Of a stretch of DNA of 64,000 bases, positions 22,067 to 34,200 are shown in pieces. Every line of letters starts with the position of its first letter. The first letter of the stretch is position 1. Source of the DNA: Nilaparvata lugens (lineage: Eukaryota > Arthropoda > Insecta > Hemiptera > Delphacidae); NCBI RefSeq assembly GCF_014356525.2, contig NC_052506.1, forward strand, positions 17,501,361-17,565,360, written 5' to 3'. The notes under the pieces were generated by a model, which saw only the letters and a program-made list of their open reading frames with translations, had not been told where the DNA came from and ran no database searches. The translations under genes were made by a program, and so were the position numbers.

Positions 22067-23095
22067 CTAGTTTGTAATAAGGTCTTCACTATAATTTATT
22101 CTATTTTCAATTATCCAAGTTTTTGTTTTTGCTTTAAATATATTAACCAGTACCATTTCCTTGATGTCCATTGGCAGCCTGTTGTAAATCTTCGGTCCTA
22201 AGTATGTGACTGTTCTCTGGGCGGCAGTTGTTGTCATCCTGGGGACTGCTAGATCAATATTCCTTCTTCGCGTGCTGTGGGTGTGGTCCATGTTGAGAAA
22301 GAACTGCGGGTTTTTCCTGATGAATGTGAGTAATTTGTGAATGTAAATTTGTCGGATGCTCAGTAGTTGGAGCTCTTCATATAGAGAATCTGAAGGGTAG
22401 AGTGGATGTTTCTGTCCCATTATTCTGAGGATGAGTTTCTGGACTTTAAAAACAGGATTGATATGGCAGAAATATGTAGCTCCCCATGCCAGGATTCCAT
22501 ATCTTGCTATTGACTCTACCAATGCGTGATATACAATTTTTAACGTATCCAGTGTGAGTATCTGTCGGAGTTGAATGAAACTGTAAACCAGTTTCCTGAG
22601 TTTTGTTGTTTGCTGTATGATGTGTTTGTCCCACCAAAGTAAGTCGTCTATTATAACTCCTAAATATTTTATATTATCTGTTCGTTCTACTGATGGACAA
22701 TTGCAGTCTATGCGATTTATTTTGCAGTGATGTAACTTGATTGTATTTTGTACAGGTTTTTTGGAGTCCGTCAGTGAAAATGCTAGAAATTTAGTTTTTG
22801 ATGAATTGAGAGTCAGGATATTACTGTGGAGCCAAAGTGTAATTTTTTCCATGCCTAATTCAGCGGTTATGAAAGTCTCGTTCCAGTTGTTGCCTTGAAA
22901 TATCACAGCTGTGTCGTCGGCAAAGACAATAATCTTGCCACCAATGTCGAGTGAGCACAACTCATTGGCAAAGATGAGGTACAGTATCGGACCAAGAACT
23001 GTTCCTTGTGGCATGCCGAATTTTACAGGAAGGCCTTCTTCTGCACTCAGATTTTTCCCTATTCTCACTCTCTGTTTGCGAATGGTTGAGAAATG
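22067..23095 (-). pseudogene. LINE reverse transcriptase fragment
   Basis: A 333-codon open frame encodes the C-terminal two thirds of a non-LTR retrotransposon RT. It shows the GMPQGTVLGPILYLIFANEL block, the catalytic FADDTAV box (the YADD variant of the palm) and a thumb/C-terminal tail with LGPKIYNRLPMDIKEM. The endonuclease and the N-terminal RT blocks are absent, so the copy is 5'-truncated. The remaining frame has no internal stop, which suggests a fairly recent insertion. It sits between a Helitron helicase fragment and a Helitron 3' end on the same strand, consistent with insertion into that Helitron. Confidence 0.85.
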
Positions 23096-23126
23096 AGAAA
23101 AAACGAAGAATACATTTCATATAAGT

Positions 23127-23669
23127 TTAATTTTGCAATACTTGTTTATATACAATATTTTTTGTTTTTCCACTGTCTGCGTAAATATAAAGACTATCTG
23201 GTTTGCCGACTCGGGAACACGCAACATACAGTTGTCCATGTGAAAAGCAATCCACATCTAAATCTAGACCACACAATTCTAAAGATTGACCTTGAGCTTT
23301 GTTGATTGTGATTGCAAATGCCAATCGAATTGGGAATTGCAATCTTTTAAATTGAAATGGTGTATCGGTCGGGATCGTGGGTATTCAAGGAATGAGGACA
23401 TCTTCACCTTTGAAAGGCCCTGTTAAAATCGTTGCTTCCACTACATTATTCATTAATCTCTTAACTGCAAGTCGCGTGCCGTTGCAGAGTTTTGGCTGAT
23501 TAATATTCCGCAAGAGGATAATTGGCACACCTACTTTCAATTTCAATATGTGTGGTGGTATCCCTGGCAGATAAAGTGAGTTTAGAAATTCTGTTGGATA
23601 ATTAACTACTTCATCAGCTTCCACAACAGTGGGGTGCATACCAACTGACCCAATTCCCATTTGACCCAA
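23127..23669 (-). pseudogene. Helitron helicase (PIF1-like) C-terminal fragment
   Basis: Two minus-strand frames (23669-23385, then 23342-23127) carry the end of a Helitron Rep/helicase. [12 protein letters not shown] [17 protein letters not shown] is followed by [20 protein letters not shown] and GTRLAV. After a short gap come LAFAITINKAQGQSLELCG (the SF1 motif V/VI region) and GQLYVACSRVG, and the frame ends VYKQVLQ. These are standard motifs of Helitron-encoded PIF1-family 5'-3' helicase. The frame is broken between the two parts, near 23345-23390. It is also cut upstream at about 23625-23669 by a foldback element. It is therefore inactive. Confidence 0.85.
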
Positions 23670-24907
23670 CCTACCACTTGACCCAATTTTTTTAAATCGA
23701 GAAAAGCCGCGAAACCACTTGACCCAATAGACATCTGACCCAATATACCATTTGCCCCAATATTATAAACATCACAAAACCATCTGACCCAATTGACATC
23801 TGACCCAACCTACCACTAGACCCAACTACTGTGCTGCGCTCTCGTGGAATAGTTTATGGTGCACAAAACATCAATGCCTTCTTGATGAGTGGTACTCCTT
23901 CGATAACTTCAATAAATAACTCAACTGAGAAATGCAGTCTCATAAGTACCGGTAACCGAGAATTGTAGGGTACTATATCATGGAGATTATTCGATTTTTT
24001 TTACAAATTTCGTTGTGCAAATTGTTTATTTCTCAGTAAATAAATAGTACAACCAGAAACATAGCTTCTGAAATATTCATAAAACTATGTAGGTAGGCTA
24101 CTCTAAATCGATGTATTCTAGAAACACTTATCCAAATTTACTGAGGGAAGAAACTTGTGAGGAAATTTTTTAAGGCAGATTCCATCAAAGTCATTCTCTA
24201 CAATTATTTATGTTGTAGGTTTTAACCTAGGTTATAAGGAATGTCCATAAATATTCATTTCCAATTTCTATTTCTAATACAGTAACTCAATTCCATTGTC
24301 TTACAGAACTTATATCGTAGGCTGTAGGATACCTGTCAACAGCTTTTTTCTGACTTAATAAAAACTATGATAGCAACAATAGACTACAATACTTGGAGTA
24401 AGGTAAAATCTAGTTGTGAAAAGTTACCTATATCAAATTGAATAATCATCAATCATTTACTGATTGATAAGATGCTTTTATGGTGGTTTTACCAAATCTA
24501 ATAACCTCATCCAAATTTAATAATACAGATCTAACCTCAAAATCACAAAATAACACAAATCTAACCTCAAAGATAGCAAGAACTGTCAAAACAGTTGTGC
24601 TTGGTTTCAAGGCCTTCTAGACTTTTACCTGAAGAGTAGACCGTAGGTAGAGAGTAACCAAGCCTGGAACATTGCAGAAAATTTGCCAGAGTGCAGCACA
24701 GTAGTTGGGTCAAGTGGTAGGTTGGGTCAGATGTCAATTGGGTCAGTTGGTTTTTTGATATTTATAGAGTTGGGACAAATGGTATATTGGGTCAGATGTC
24801 TATTGGGTCAAATGGTTTCGCGGTTTCTCTCTATTTTAAAAAATTGGGTCTAGTGGTAGGTTGGGTCAAATGGGAGTTGGGTCAGTTGGTTGAGCCCCAC
24901 CCTGTGG
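23625..24907. mobile_element. Foldback element with TGACCCAA-array arms
   Basis: Two inverted arms of about 215 bp (23625-23840 and 24688-24907) enclose about 850 bp. The arms are built from many copies of TGACCCAA (complement TTGGGTCA), spaced roughly 15-35 bp apart and separated by words such as CCTACCACT. The outer ends read CCACAACAGTGGGGTGCAT on the left and CCACAGGGTGGGGCTCA on the complement of the right. The element interrupts the Helitron helicase. No transposase is visible in its interior, which has short frames only. Confidence 0.75.
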
Positions 24908-24924
24908 TATACCTTTGGTCTAGT

Positions 24925-25030
24925 AGGTGACAATTTGACGGCAATGATATATTTTTACAAGGGTACTGGTTGTCGCCTATGGCCAACATGACCAGGTTGT
25001 CGGGGTGACACCTAGACGGTGACCTGGTAG
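24925..25030. repeat. Dispersed repeat fragment
   Basis: GGTGACAATTTGACGGCAAT, then TATTTTTACAAGGG, resembles 4845-4905, and GGGTGACACCTAGACG recalls GGGTGACACCTTGACG near 5228. The termini are unclear. Confidence 0.4.
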
Positions 25031-25283
25031 GAGTAGACGTAGGAGGTTATGTTTACCTTTAAATTTGAGCTAAGTGTTTTGTTGTTCCTTGTGCACTTTT
25101 TGAATTTTAGAATGCTCTTGAACTCTTGATTAGACCTATTACTTATCTATCTATGATGATATTTTTAATATCCTAAAAATATTTTATCATCTGTTGTTCT
25201 ATTTAAATAAAAAATTTTAGCTAGCAGCTTACCTTGAGTTAGATAAACTTAGTGAGTTCAAGTTACTTATATAGTATTTTAAA

Positions 25284-28200
25284 ATGATACAAACATTTCT
25301 GGTTCTCATTATCTGCTCAAGCCTTGGTATTTCTGAATCAGACATTAACATATTTGGACCTGGGTTAAATCCTGCTAAAGTCGTGATGCCTGCGAGATAC
25401 TTTTTTTTAAACTTAGAAAGTTTTAAAAAGTCAATGTAAGTATTTTATCTTTTTTCAATTTTAATGAACAGATAATACCCACATCAAAATTTTATTATGC
25501 GCAAATTAATGACAAATGCACTAATGATAATTATCATCATTAAACGAAAATCCAAATTAAATACTGTAAATCACCCCAAAGACTACAGTGCTACCGTACT
25601 GCAAATATAGACAACAGAGTAAACAGCTAGATGGAAATTTGATAAGCGCTACAAAAATTATTTGTCGATCCTGGAATCGAACCCGGTACCTCCTAATTTC
25701 CGGGGTGATTTACAGCATTTAACTTGAATTGGATTTTTGTTTGATAATAATTATTAATTCATTAATTTAGAATTTTAATAAATGCAATATCTTAGTAATT
25801 TCCATCTGTAGACAAATGCCTATATTATGCTATACTATACAATAGTATTACCAAATAAGCATCAAGTTAATACCTAAAAATGTAAAGTAGGTACCTAAAA
25901 ATTAGTGTCTTGCCAGATATTATTTCATAAAAATATGTTTCAGAGCGTGGATGAGGTTATGTAGCATATTTAGTTGTTATGTTGAGTCCATAAGGTGGGC
26001 ATTGGACCCCCAGGGATATTTCAGGATTACACAAAAACAAGTAGCCTAGGCCTGCTAACAAAACTTGAGTTGAAAAGAGTAAAATAAAGATCACAGAACA
26101 AAAGTAGGTAGTCAAAAATATGTGCTTACCAAGCTGTTATAAAACATGAAAAACTTACGGTGTGAGTACAATATTGGATTATCATCCAATAATAAGTCTT
26201 TCAAGGCCCTACGATAAAAATGAATATTGATAACTTATAGAAAAACAACTACTATCTGCTTTGCTAGAGGAACAGGAAAGAGAAACAACTTTTCTTTACT
26301 TACTGCTATTAGAATGTTTGATTCACATCTATCCTGGCAGAATAGGTTAAATAATCCATTCAATAATTAATCTACTATGTCTATTTTCAACTCATAAATG
26401 AATGTAAGACAGCGATAAAGAATAAAAAAATACTGAGATAAGTCAACTGAATGCATGCTTGTGACTAATTCAGCTGCCTTTATCTATTAGTTGCTCGGCT
26501 TGACGACCATTTCCAATATAATACTTGTTATTTTAAGTCCATAATGTGATTACAAAACCACGTCAAAGTAAAATAAAATGAAAATGTAATACAAGAGCTA
26601 TTGACAAGCTAATCACAACAAAAATGAATAGGAAATAAGAACTTACCAGCGATTTATTCAACATGACGAACTCTCTGAGAGCATACTATGAGTTTTCCAC
26701 CACAGGCCGGCAGGTCTCAAGGCAGACCAAGAACAAGGTAAAAGAGTTACGGAAAATCAACGAGGAGAGAGGCATAATGAATACGTTGAACAGAGAGAAC
26801 CCAAGCCTCATCCATAACAATCGCATAAAAACTGACCCCCAACTAGTCTGTGATCTGCTGAATGCTGCCTTTATTCAGCCCCCCATAAGGTCAACGATCA
26901 CTCCCATGCTACATTGCTCAGATGAATCTAATGGAGCACCTTAAGGTGCGTTCAATACCATTACAAGTGGAGAACTGAGTAGACTCGTTGGGAGACTAAA
27001 GTCAAACAACTCCTCAGGTCATGATGATAAAAATATCACTGGGAACATGCTGAAATTTTGTGAACAGGAATTGAATAATTCAGTACTAGATACTGTCAAT
27101 GCCTCTATTAATCAGGCAACTATACCACAAACTCTTGAAATTTCTAAGTTCTACCCAAAATTCAAAAATGGCGAAAAAAAGATATAATGTCTTACAACTG
27201 GCCAATAGCAAATCTGCCTCAAATTTCAGAAATAATGGAACGTGCAGTTTATGACCAATTGATTAAACACCTCGAAGTCAATAACCTAATAACGCGGCAT
27301 CAGCATGGATTCAGAAAAGGACATAGTACTGCAAAAGCAACATCACAGTTTTGCAACAACTTAAATAAACTTTGGGAGGAGAAAAAAATCGGTATCAGGA
27401 ATCTTCATTGATCTACAGAAGACATAATAAAATGGGACACTCTGAAGAAAAATCTGAAAAAATAGTTGGAAAAGCTCTACAGTGGCTGAAGGATTACCTC
27501 TCAAATAAAAAACAATATGTAGAACTATACCACCACAAACAGAACATTATTGTTCATTTCAAATCAACACTTCGAGCAGTAAACAGAGGTGTACTCCAAG
27601 GATCCATACTTTTACCATTGTTGTTCCTGATATACATTCTTGACTTTCCAATTGAAATAGACAGCAGAAACAGAGGTGTACCCCAAGGATCCTTACTTGG
27701 ACCATTGTTGTTCCTGATATTCATTCATGACTTTCCAAATGAAATAGACAGCAGAAACAACTGCATACTCTTTGCCGATGACACTACAATACTGGTGCCT
27801 TATAATGATCTAGATTCAGCAAACACACTTGTCAACAAAACACTGCAAGAAGCCATCCATTTATGCAATAGATCACATCTATCTATCAATAAACAGAAAA
27901 CCATACACGTTACTTTCCAACCAATCAACAACAGTGCAGAACTAACTCTCAATAGTAAAATTACAGCAGCGGCAGACACAAGATTCTTGGTCATCATTAT
28001 CAACACAAACCTGACATGGCAGCCTTACATTGAACAACTCAGCAAGAAATTATCATCGGCAGTGTACGTGATTCAGAGACTGATTAACGTCGAGCGCTTA
28101 GCTCTAGGGACAAACTAATTCTGCTAAATCGCTCCAGCTGTACTATTCACTTGCTGCCCGAGCATAGCAGGCGTAAAACCGTGCTTTAAAGGTACACATA

Positions 28201-31200
28201 CCAGCGGCTATTATTGTGTCTATAAAAGAAGTTTATTCATCAAGAACAGCGCTACAAGTTGCTATGAATTTGAAGTCTTTAGAACGAACATTGAATGTGA
28301 AAAAGGAGTTTAAATGCATAAAAATTTGATTTTTTTCAGATTTTCAAAAACAAAGTTGACGTAATTTTTGCTATATTGAAGAGGAGACTTGCATATTTTT
28401 CTAATCAGTAGTTTTTGTAGGGTATGTGTGCTATCTGCCTCAAAAAAGTGACTTTTGAAGCCCTATTGTTAGCTAACAGAAGATGATAAAAATATTTCAA
28501 TTGCATAGATTATGTCCTAAGAACCTGTCCAATAGATTAGAAAAAGAAAAAAAAATGAAATTTTTTTTTCGGAAGAGAAGGCAGCTCTCACTGCATACCA
28601 CGCTCTGTTCGCTTCCCACCTGAGATATGGCAACGTGGCCTGGGGATCAGCCTCGCAAGTAGCATACTGGTGATTCAGAAGAAGGCACTAAGAACCATCC
28701 TAGGGCTGAGCATGGTTGAGCATTGCAAACTGCAAGCCACTCTTCCAGAGATACAAGCTGCTTACAGTGACCTCGCTTTATATCCTGGAGACTATCACCA
28801 TGACAAAGGCTCAGCCTATTTTTTCCTCCAATGTCATAATTATATTATGATTGTAGTATTGTGCACAATAAAAAAAAGAAGTAAGAAAGAGAGCATGCCC
28901 TGCACTTAGGAGACAAGCATCAACATGACACAGGAAATAATAAGGTCATGGATCTACCACAGCACCGCCTGAAACAATTTAAAGACTCTTCAATTTGCTG
29001 CCATCAAACGTGGAGGTTCTAGAGAACAATAAAATCTTCGCTGTCGCACTGAAGAGATATTTGACAGAACGACCATATTATATGCTGAGGGAATATGCGT
29101 ATATTTGCAAGTGCACGTCGAATCATGCATGAGCCAAAAAACAAAATTTGTAAGGTGCCATTGAAAAACGTTGTGACTTGCATGTAGCTGCTCACACTGA
29201 ACGCATCAGCAAGTGCAAGCGTTCATTGTGTGTTTCTATTGCTCTATCTAGCTTTAGTTTCTCATCTGCAAGCTTGGAAATGCATAACCAAGCGTTCACT
29301 TGCACATATACGCATCCATTGTGATTACACACTTGGGGGCGTATGCAGAAGCTCGGTTTAAACTGTGTCTAGAGTAAACGCGTTTAAAATAAACGCCGTT
29401 TGAACCACCAATCGGATGCTGAATAGAAACGAATTAGACATGCAGATTAAACGGCTTTATTGAAGCACAATGGTATGAGTTGTTTGACCTGATTTCTCAT
29501 ACATTGAATCAGAATTCAGAAACAAAACGTAAACATGATAATTTTGGCATTGATCATATTATGATTTGTTTTTATTCACCTCAGCTTCAGACTAAGGACT
29601 ATGCTCCATTTTCATGATTTTGTCAATACAATATAATTGTGAAAGACAATAAAAGCATTTGATTTGGTTAGTATAAAGTATTAGTAATAAAATTTGAGCT
29701 ATTATTAATCAATACTGGCTCACTGCTCATATCGTTTACGCATATTGCAAAGTTGAGCGTTTACTTTTGAGTGAGTTTAAACGGCGTTTACTGGCTAAAG
29801 ATGGAATTAGCTTACGGATTCATGGTTTAAACTAGAGTTTAAATAATTGATGGGCCAGACGTAGCTTGAACAGAGCGCATCTGCATATGGGCCAAGCCTT
29901 TAAAATTTAGTTGAATGATAGTTGAACCAAAGTGAACTTATTGTGTAACTTGTTAAGCAAATGTTATATCTTAGACACACATTGTTCTATTGTATTTTAA
30001 AGCTTGATTTTTGTATGTTGTCTAATAGTGTACTATTATTGTGATTATTTGCCTGTAGGTCGATTGATGAAATTGAGAAGAAGCTATCTGTCCAGGTATT
30101 TGGCCAACATACATCGGGTCGCTCTGCTCGCATCTGGGTCAATGTGTTGAATCGCAATGATGGGCTTTTTGTTGTCAGATACAAACTTTATGAAACTTGC
30201 AAAAATCTGCAGATCGTTGTCAAGTTTAACAACAAACATATAAACGGTTCGCCTTTTGTTTTCAATGGTAAGACCAATATTTTGAAAAATATTTCGGTGT
30301 ATGATATTGGTTATAATTTATTGCCTACTCGAGTTGATAGTTGTTTTCTATGCATTGTATATGAGTTCTCTTGTGTTTGGGAGGAAAACACCCTCCCTGG
30401 CTTTAAAAATTTGACATTCCTAAGTGGCTTCAACAGGTTTTATTCAATTTGCTATATTTAACCTGACTACATAGCTGACACAAAATTTTATGTTAGAATT
30501 ATAAAATAATGGAGTGTTCCGTGGTTTAGTGGATAGAGTGCTTGCGTAGCAGCATAGAGATCCCGGGTTCAAACCCTCTCATTAGCAAAAGTTTTTTAAC
30601 CAGATCACTCCCGTGTTATCGGATGGCTTAAATTATATATCCAGGCGGTGGGACCTTCCCGCAAGGGACTCCCCTCAAACAAAAGCCATACGAATTTACT
30701 TTTATAAAATAATCCTTTTTTGTAATTTTAATTATTGTTAGCTACAACTAGAGAAGTGCACCAAGAATCATTGATTGATAGCAACAAATTAGAGTACATA
30801 TTGCATAGAATCACTTAAGAGGAGGTTTACTTTTACTTCTTTGGTCCTCCCAAGAAGAGGGATAGTATACGGTTAGTTTATATCCATCACATATATAAAA
30901 TACGCAGGGTTGACCACTCCCCAAATCCGTGGACGCACCCACACTAAATTTGAAAAAATCAGCTCTTACCCCACTTCCCATAAATTGGAAACTTGGCAGT
31001 CATTTTAAAAGCTTGAAACTTTGTTTGCCCCCCCAAGATTTGATTTTTGCAAAAAGAATTTCGAGATCACAGTCCTGGGAACCCCTGAAATACGTTTGCA
31101 ATTATTTTAGTGCAACTAATGACACTATGAAGAGACACTATGCTGCTTCAAATGAGGGCTTCCAGCAGTTCATAAAACTTATTTATCCAGATTTTTCACT

Positions 31201-34200
31201 TGAAATGCACTATACAGTGCGTTTCGTAGACACTGTTTTCTTAAAACGTTTTTCCTTTTCCTTGTACCGGACCCTGATCATCATGATTGGTGTGGCATGG
31301 AGAATTCACAGTTTTGTAGTATCATGACAGCAGGTATACGGGATAGTAGATTTGTGGGAAATAGAGCTAGAGAGGAATTGGATTGGAGACAATCTTCAAG
31401 CTTTTATATTATACGTTCAATAATTTAATTCTAATGATTTATGATGTGAAGCTTGTTGGTCAACGAAGACTCTTTTTACCCATCAATATTTTATATGGGA
31501 GTTACAGAGGATAGATCATTGTAACACTTGAGATGCACGATTTATCTGATGACTTTCCTTTTTATTTTAGAAACCATTCAGGCAGAACATTGTTATTGCC
31601 CGGAGCGCGACTTTGAGAGTTGGCTTACGGATTATGGATGTTTAAATAATGAGACAAACTATTCGCAAATTGAAGAGGATCTAAAGCCATTTAAAGACAT
31701 CGATTTCAATTCTTTTCGACCTGAGTTTGTCAAGAAATTTGATCGTCCAGCTAGCATGAGCGTATGTAATTATGTCGTCTTGAACAATCAGGTAAGCGTA
31801 TTTTATAATCCTCTTCAATACATTAAATTTAGGATATTTACCAATCACTTCAAAACAGTTAGATCATTTTTTTGTAATAATTGTACAAAAAATGTTCAAT
31901 ATGATTTCCCAGGTATTCATTTTATTCATTTGATATCTTCACATCAGCCTAAATGTTTATTGTTGACTGATTGCAGATGATTCTCCGGTTACTAATGCTT
32001 CATCACACTTAATATAAACTATATAAATTTAGTACAGAATTAGCCTCTTTCAACAGCTAGTCAACAAGTCTATCTTCTAGTATCATTCAAATGGAGCATA
32101 ACTCTGATCCTCGAAATAAACATTTACTAATATTATTGCAATCAATCTCACTAACACTAATCACTGTCGAAAGAGGTATTATCTCTGTTGCTAAAAATGA
32201 TTCTATTCCAAACATAATTATGTTTACTCCATTCTCATTATTTAGTTTTTCTCCTCTTGATAGCAATACTTGTAAAATGATCGACTCTACAGTGAGATCC
32301 ACTTTATACTGTCAGCATTGCTTATGAATAATTTAAATGCTTCCCATTCAACCAATGCTGACAGTTTGAGGTGACAGTCCTGGGAAACACTGAAATATGT
32401 TTGCAATTTTAGTGCAACTAATGACACTATGAAGAGACACTATGCTGCTTCAAATGAGGGCTTCCAGCAGTTCATAAAACTTAGTTATCCAGATTTTTCA
32501 CTTGAAATGCATTATACAGTGCGTTTCGTAGACACTGTTTTCTTAAAACGTTTTTCATTTTCCTTGTACCGGACCCTGATCATCATGATTTGTGTGGAAT
32601 GGAGAATTCACAGTTTTGTAGTATCATGACTGCAGGTATACGGGATAGTAGATTTGTGGGAAATAGAGCTAGAGAGGAATCGGATTGGAGACAATCTTCA
32701 AGCTTTTATATACGGTACGTTAAATAATTTCATTCTAATGATTTATGATGTGAAGCTTGTTGGTCAACGAAGGCTCTTTTTACCCATCAATCTTTTATAT
32801 GGGAGTTACAGAGGATAGATCATTGTAACACTTCAGATGCACGATTTATCTGATGACTTTCCTTTTTATTTTAGAAACCATTCAGGCAGAACATTGTTAT
32901 TGCCCGGAGCGCGATTTTGAGAGTTGGCTTACGGATTATGGATGTTCAAATAATGAGACAAACTATTCGCAAATTGAAGAGGATCTAAAGCCATTTAAAG
33001 ACATCGATTTCAATTCTTTTCGACCTGAGTTTGTCAAGAAATTTGATCGTCCAGCTAGCATGAGCGTATGTAATTATGTCGTCTTGAACAATCAGGTAAG
33101 CGTATTTTATAATCCTCTTCACTACATTAAATTTAGGATATTTACCAATCACTTCAAAACAGTTAGATCATTTTTTTGTAATAATTGTACAAAAAATGTT
33201 CAATATGATTTTCCAGGTATTCATTTGATATCTTCACAACAGCCAAAATGTTTATTGTTGACTGAGTGCAGATGCTTCTCCGGTTACTAATGCTTCATCA
33301 CACTTAGAGCCGGTTTCTGAGCTCGGGATTTGGCTAAGTTCTAGACTTTAAACAGCTGGAGTCAGAAAATTGGTTTTCCTAAACGGGGCGTAGTGTTAGT
33401 CATTATCATAGTCACGTTTGAATTAAAGTTCAAAAAACTAGAAAATTGAATAGAAAATAAAATATAAAAAAATAGTGTAAAGTTTCAGCTATTTTGAATT
33501 ATTTAGAAATGTTTAATTTCGTCAAGAAATAACGTTTCCAATTATAGAAATGAGAAAATGAAAACTGCGACTACTGTTATAGAAACTGCGACTAGGCCCC
33601 GTTTTGGAAAGCTAATTTTCTGACTCTAGCTTTTTAAAGTCTAGAACTTAGCTAAATCCCGAGCTCAAAACCGGCCGTTAATATAATTTACTAGCTTACC
33701 CGGCGAACTTCGTACCGCCAAAAAGTCAATGTATCTCATGTCTTGACTTTATTTGGTGAAACATGAATTTATCTGACAATTAATATTTTCATTTACATCT
33801 CAATATGGACTTCCTATGTGCTTAAAACTACCGAAGTGCACCAAGAATCATTGATTGATAGCAACAAATTAGAGTACATATTGCATAGAATCACTTAAGA
33901 GGGGTTTACTTTTACTTCTTTGGTCCTCCCAAGAAGAGGGATAGTATACGGTTAGTTTATATCCATCACATATATAAAATACGCAGGGTTGACCACTCCC
34001 CAAATCCGTGGACGCACCCACACTAAATTTGAAAAAATCAGCTCTTACCCCACTTCCCATGAATTGGAAACTTGGCAGTCATTTTAAAAGCTTGAAACTT
34101 TGTTTGCCCCCCAAGATTTGATTTTGTGCAAAAAGAATTTCGAGGTCACAGTCCTGGGAACCCCTGAAATACGTTTGCAATTTTAGTGCAACTAATGACA

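Noticed and set aside
31528..31980. A 150-codon frame (also 34604-35056, and 145 codons at 32853-33290) that looks like a small secreted protein with a signal peptide
   Set aside because: The first 14 codons are intron plus acceptor sequence and the end runs into the next intron. The middle is exon 3 of the POGLUT gene, so these are not independent genes.
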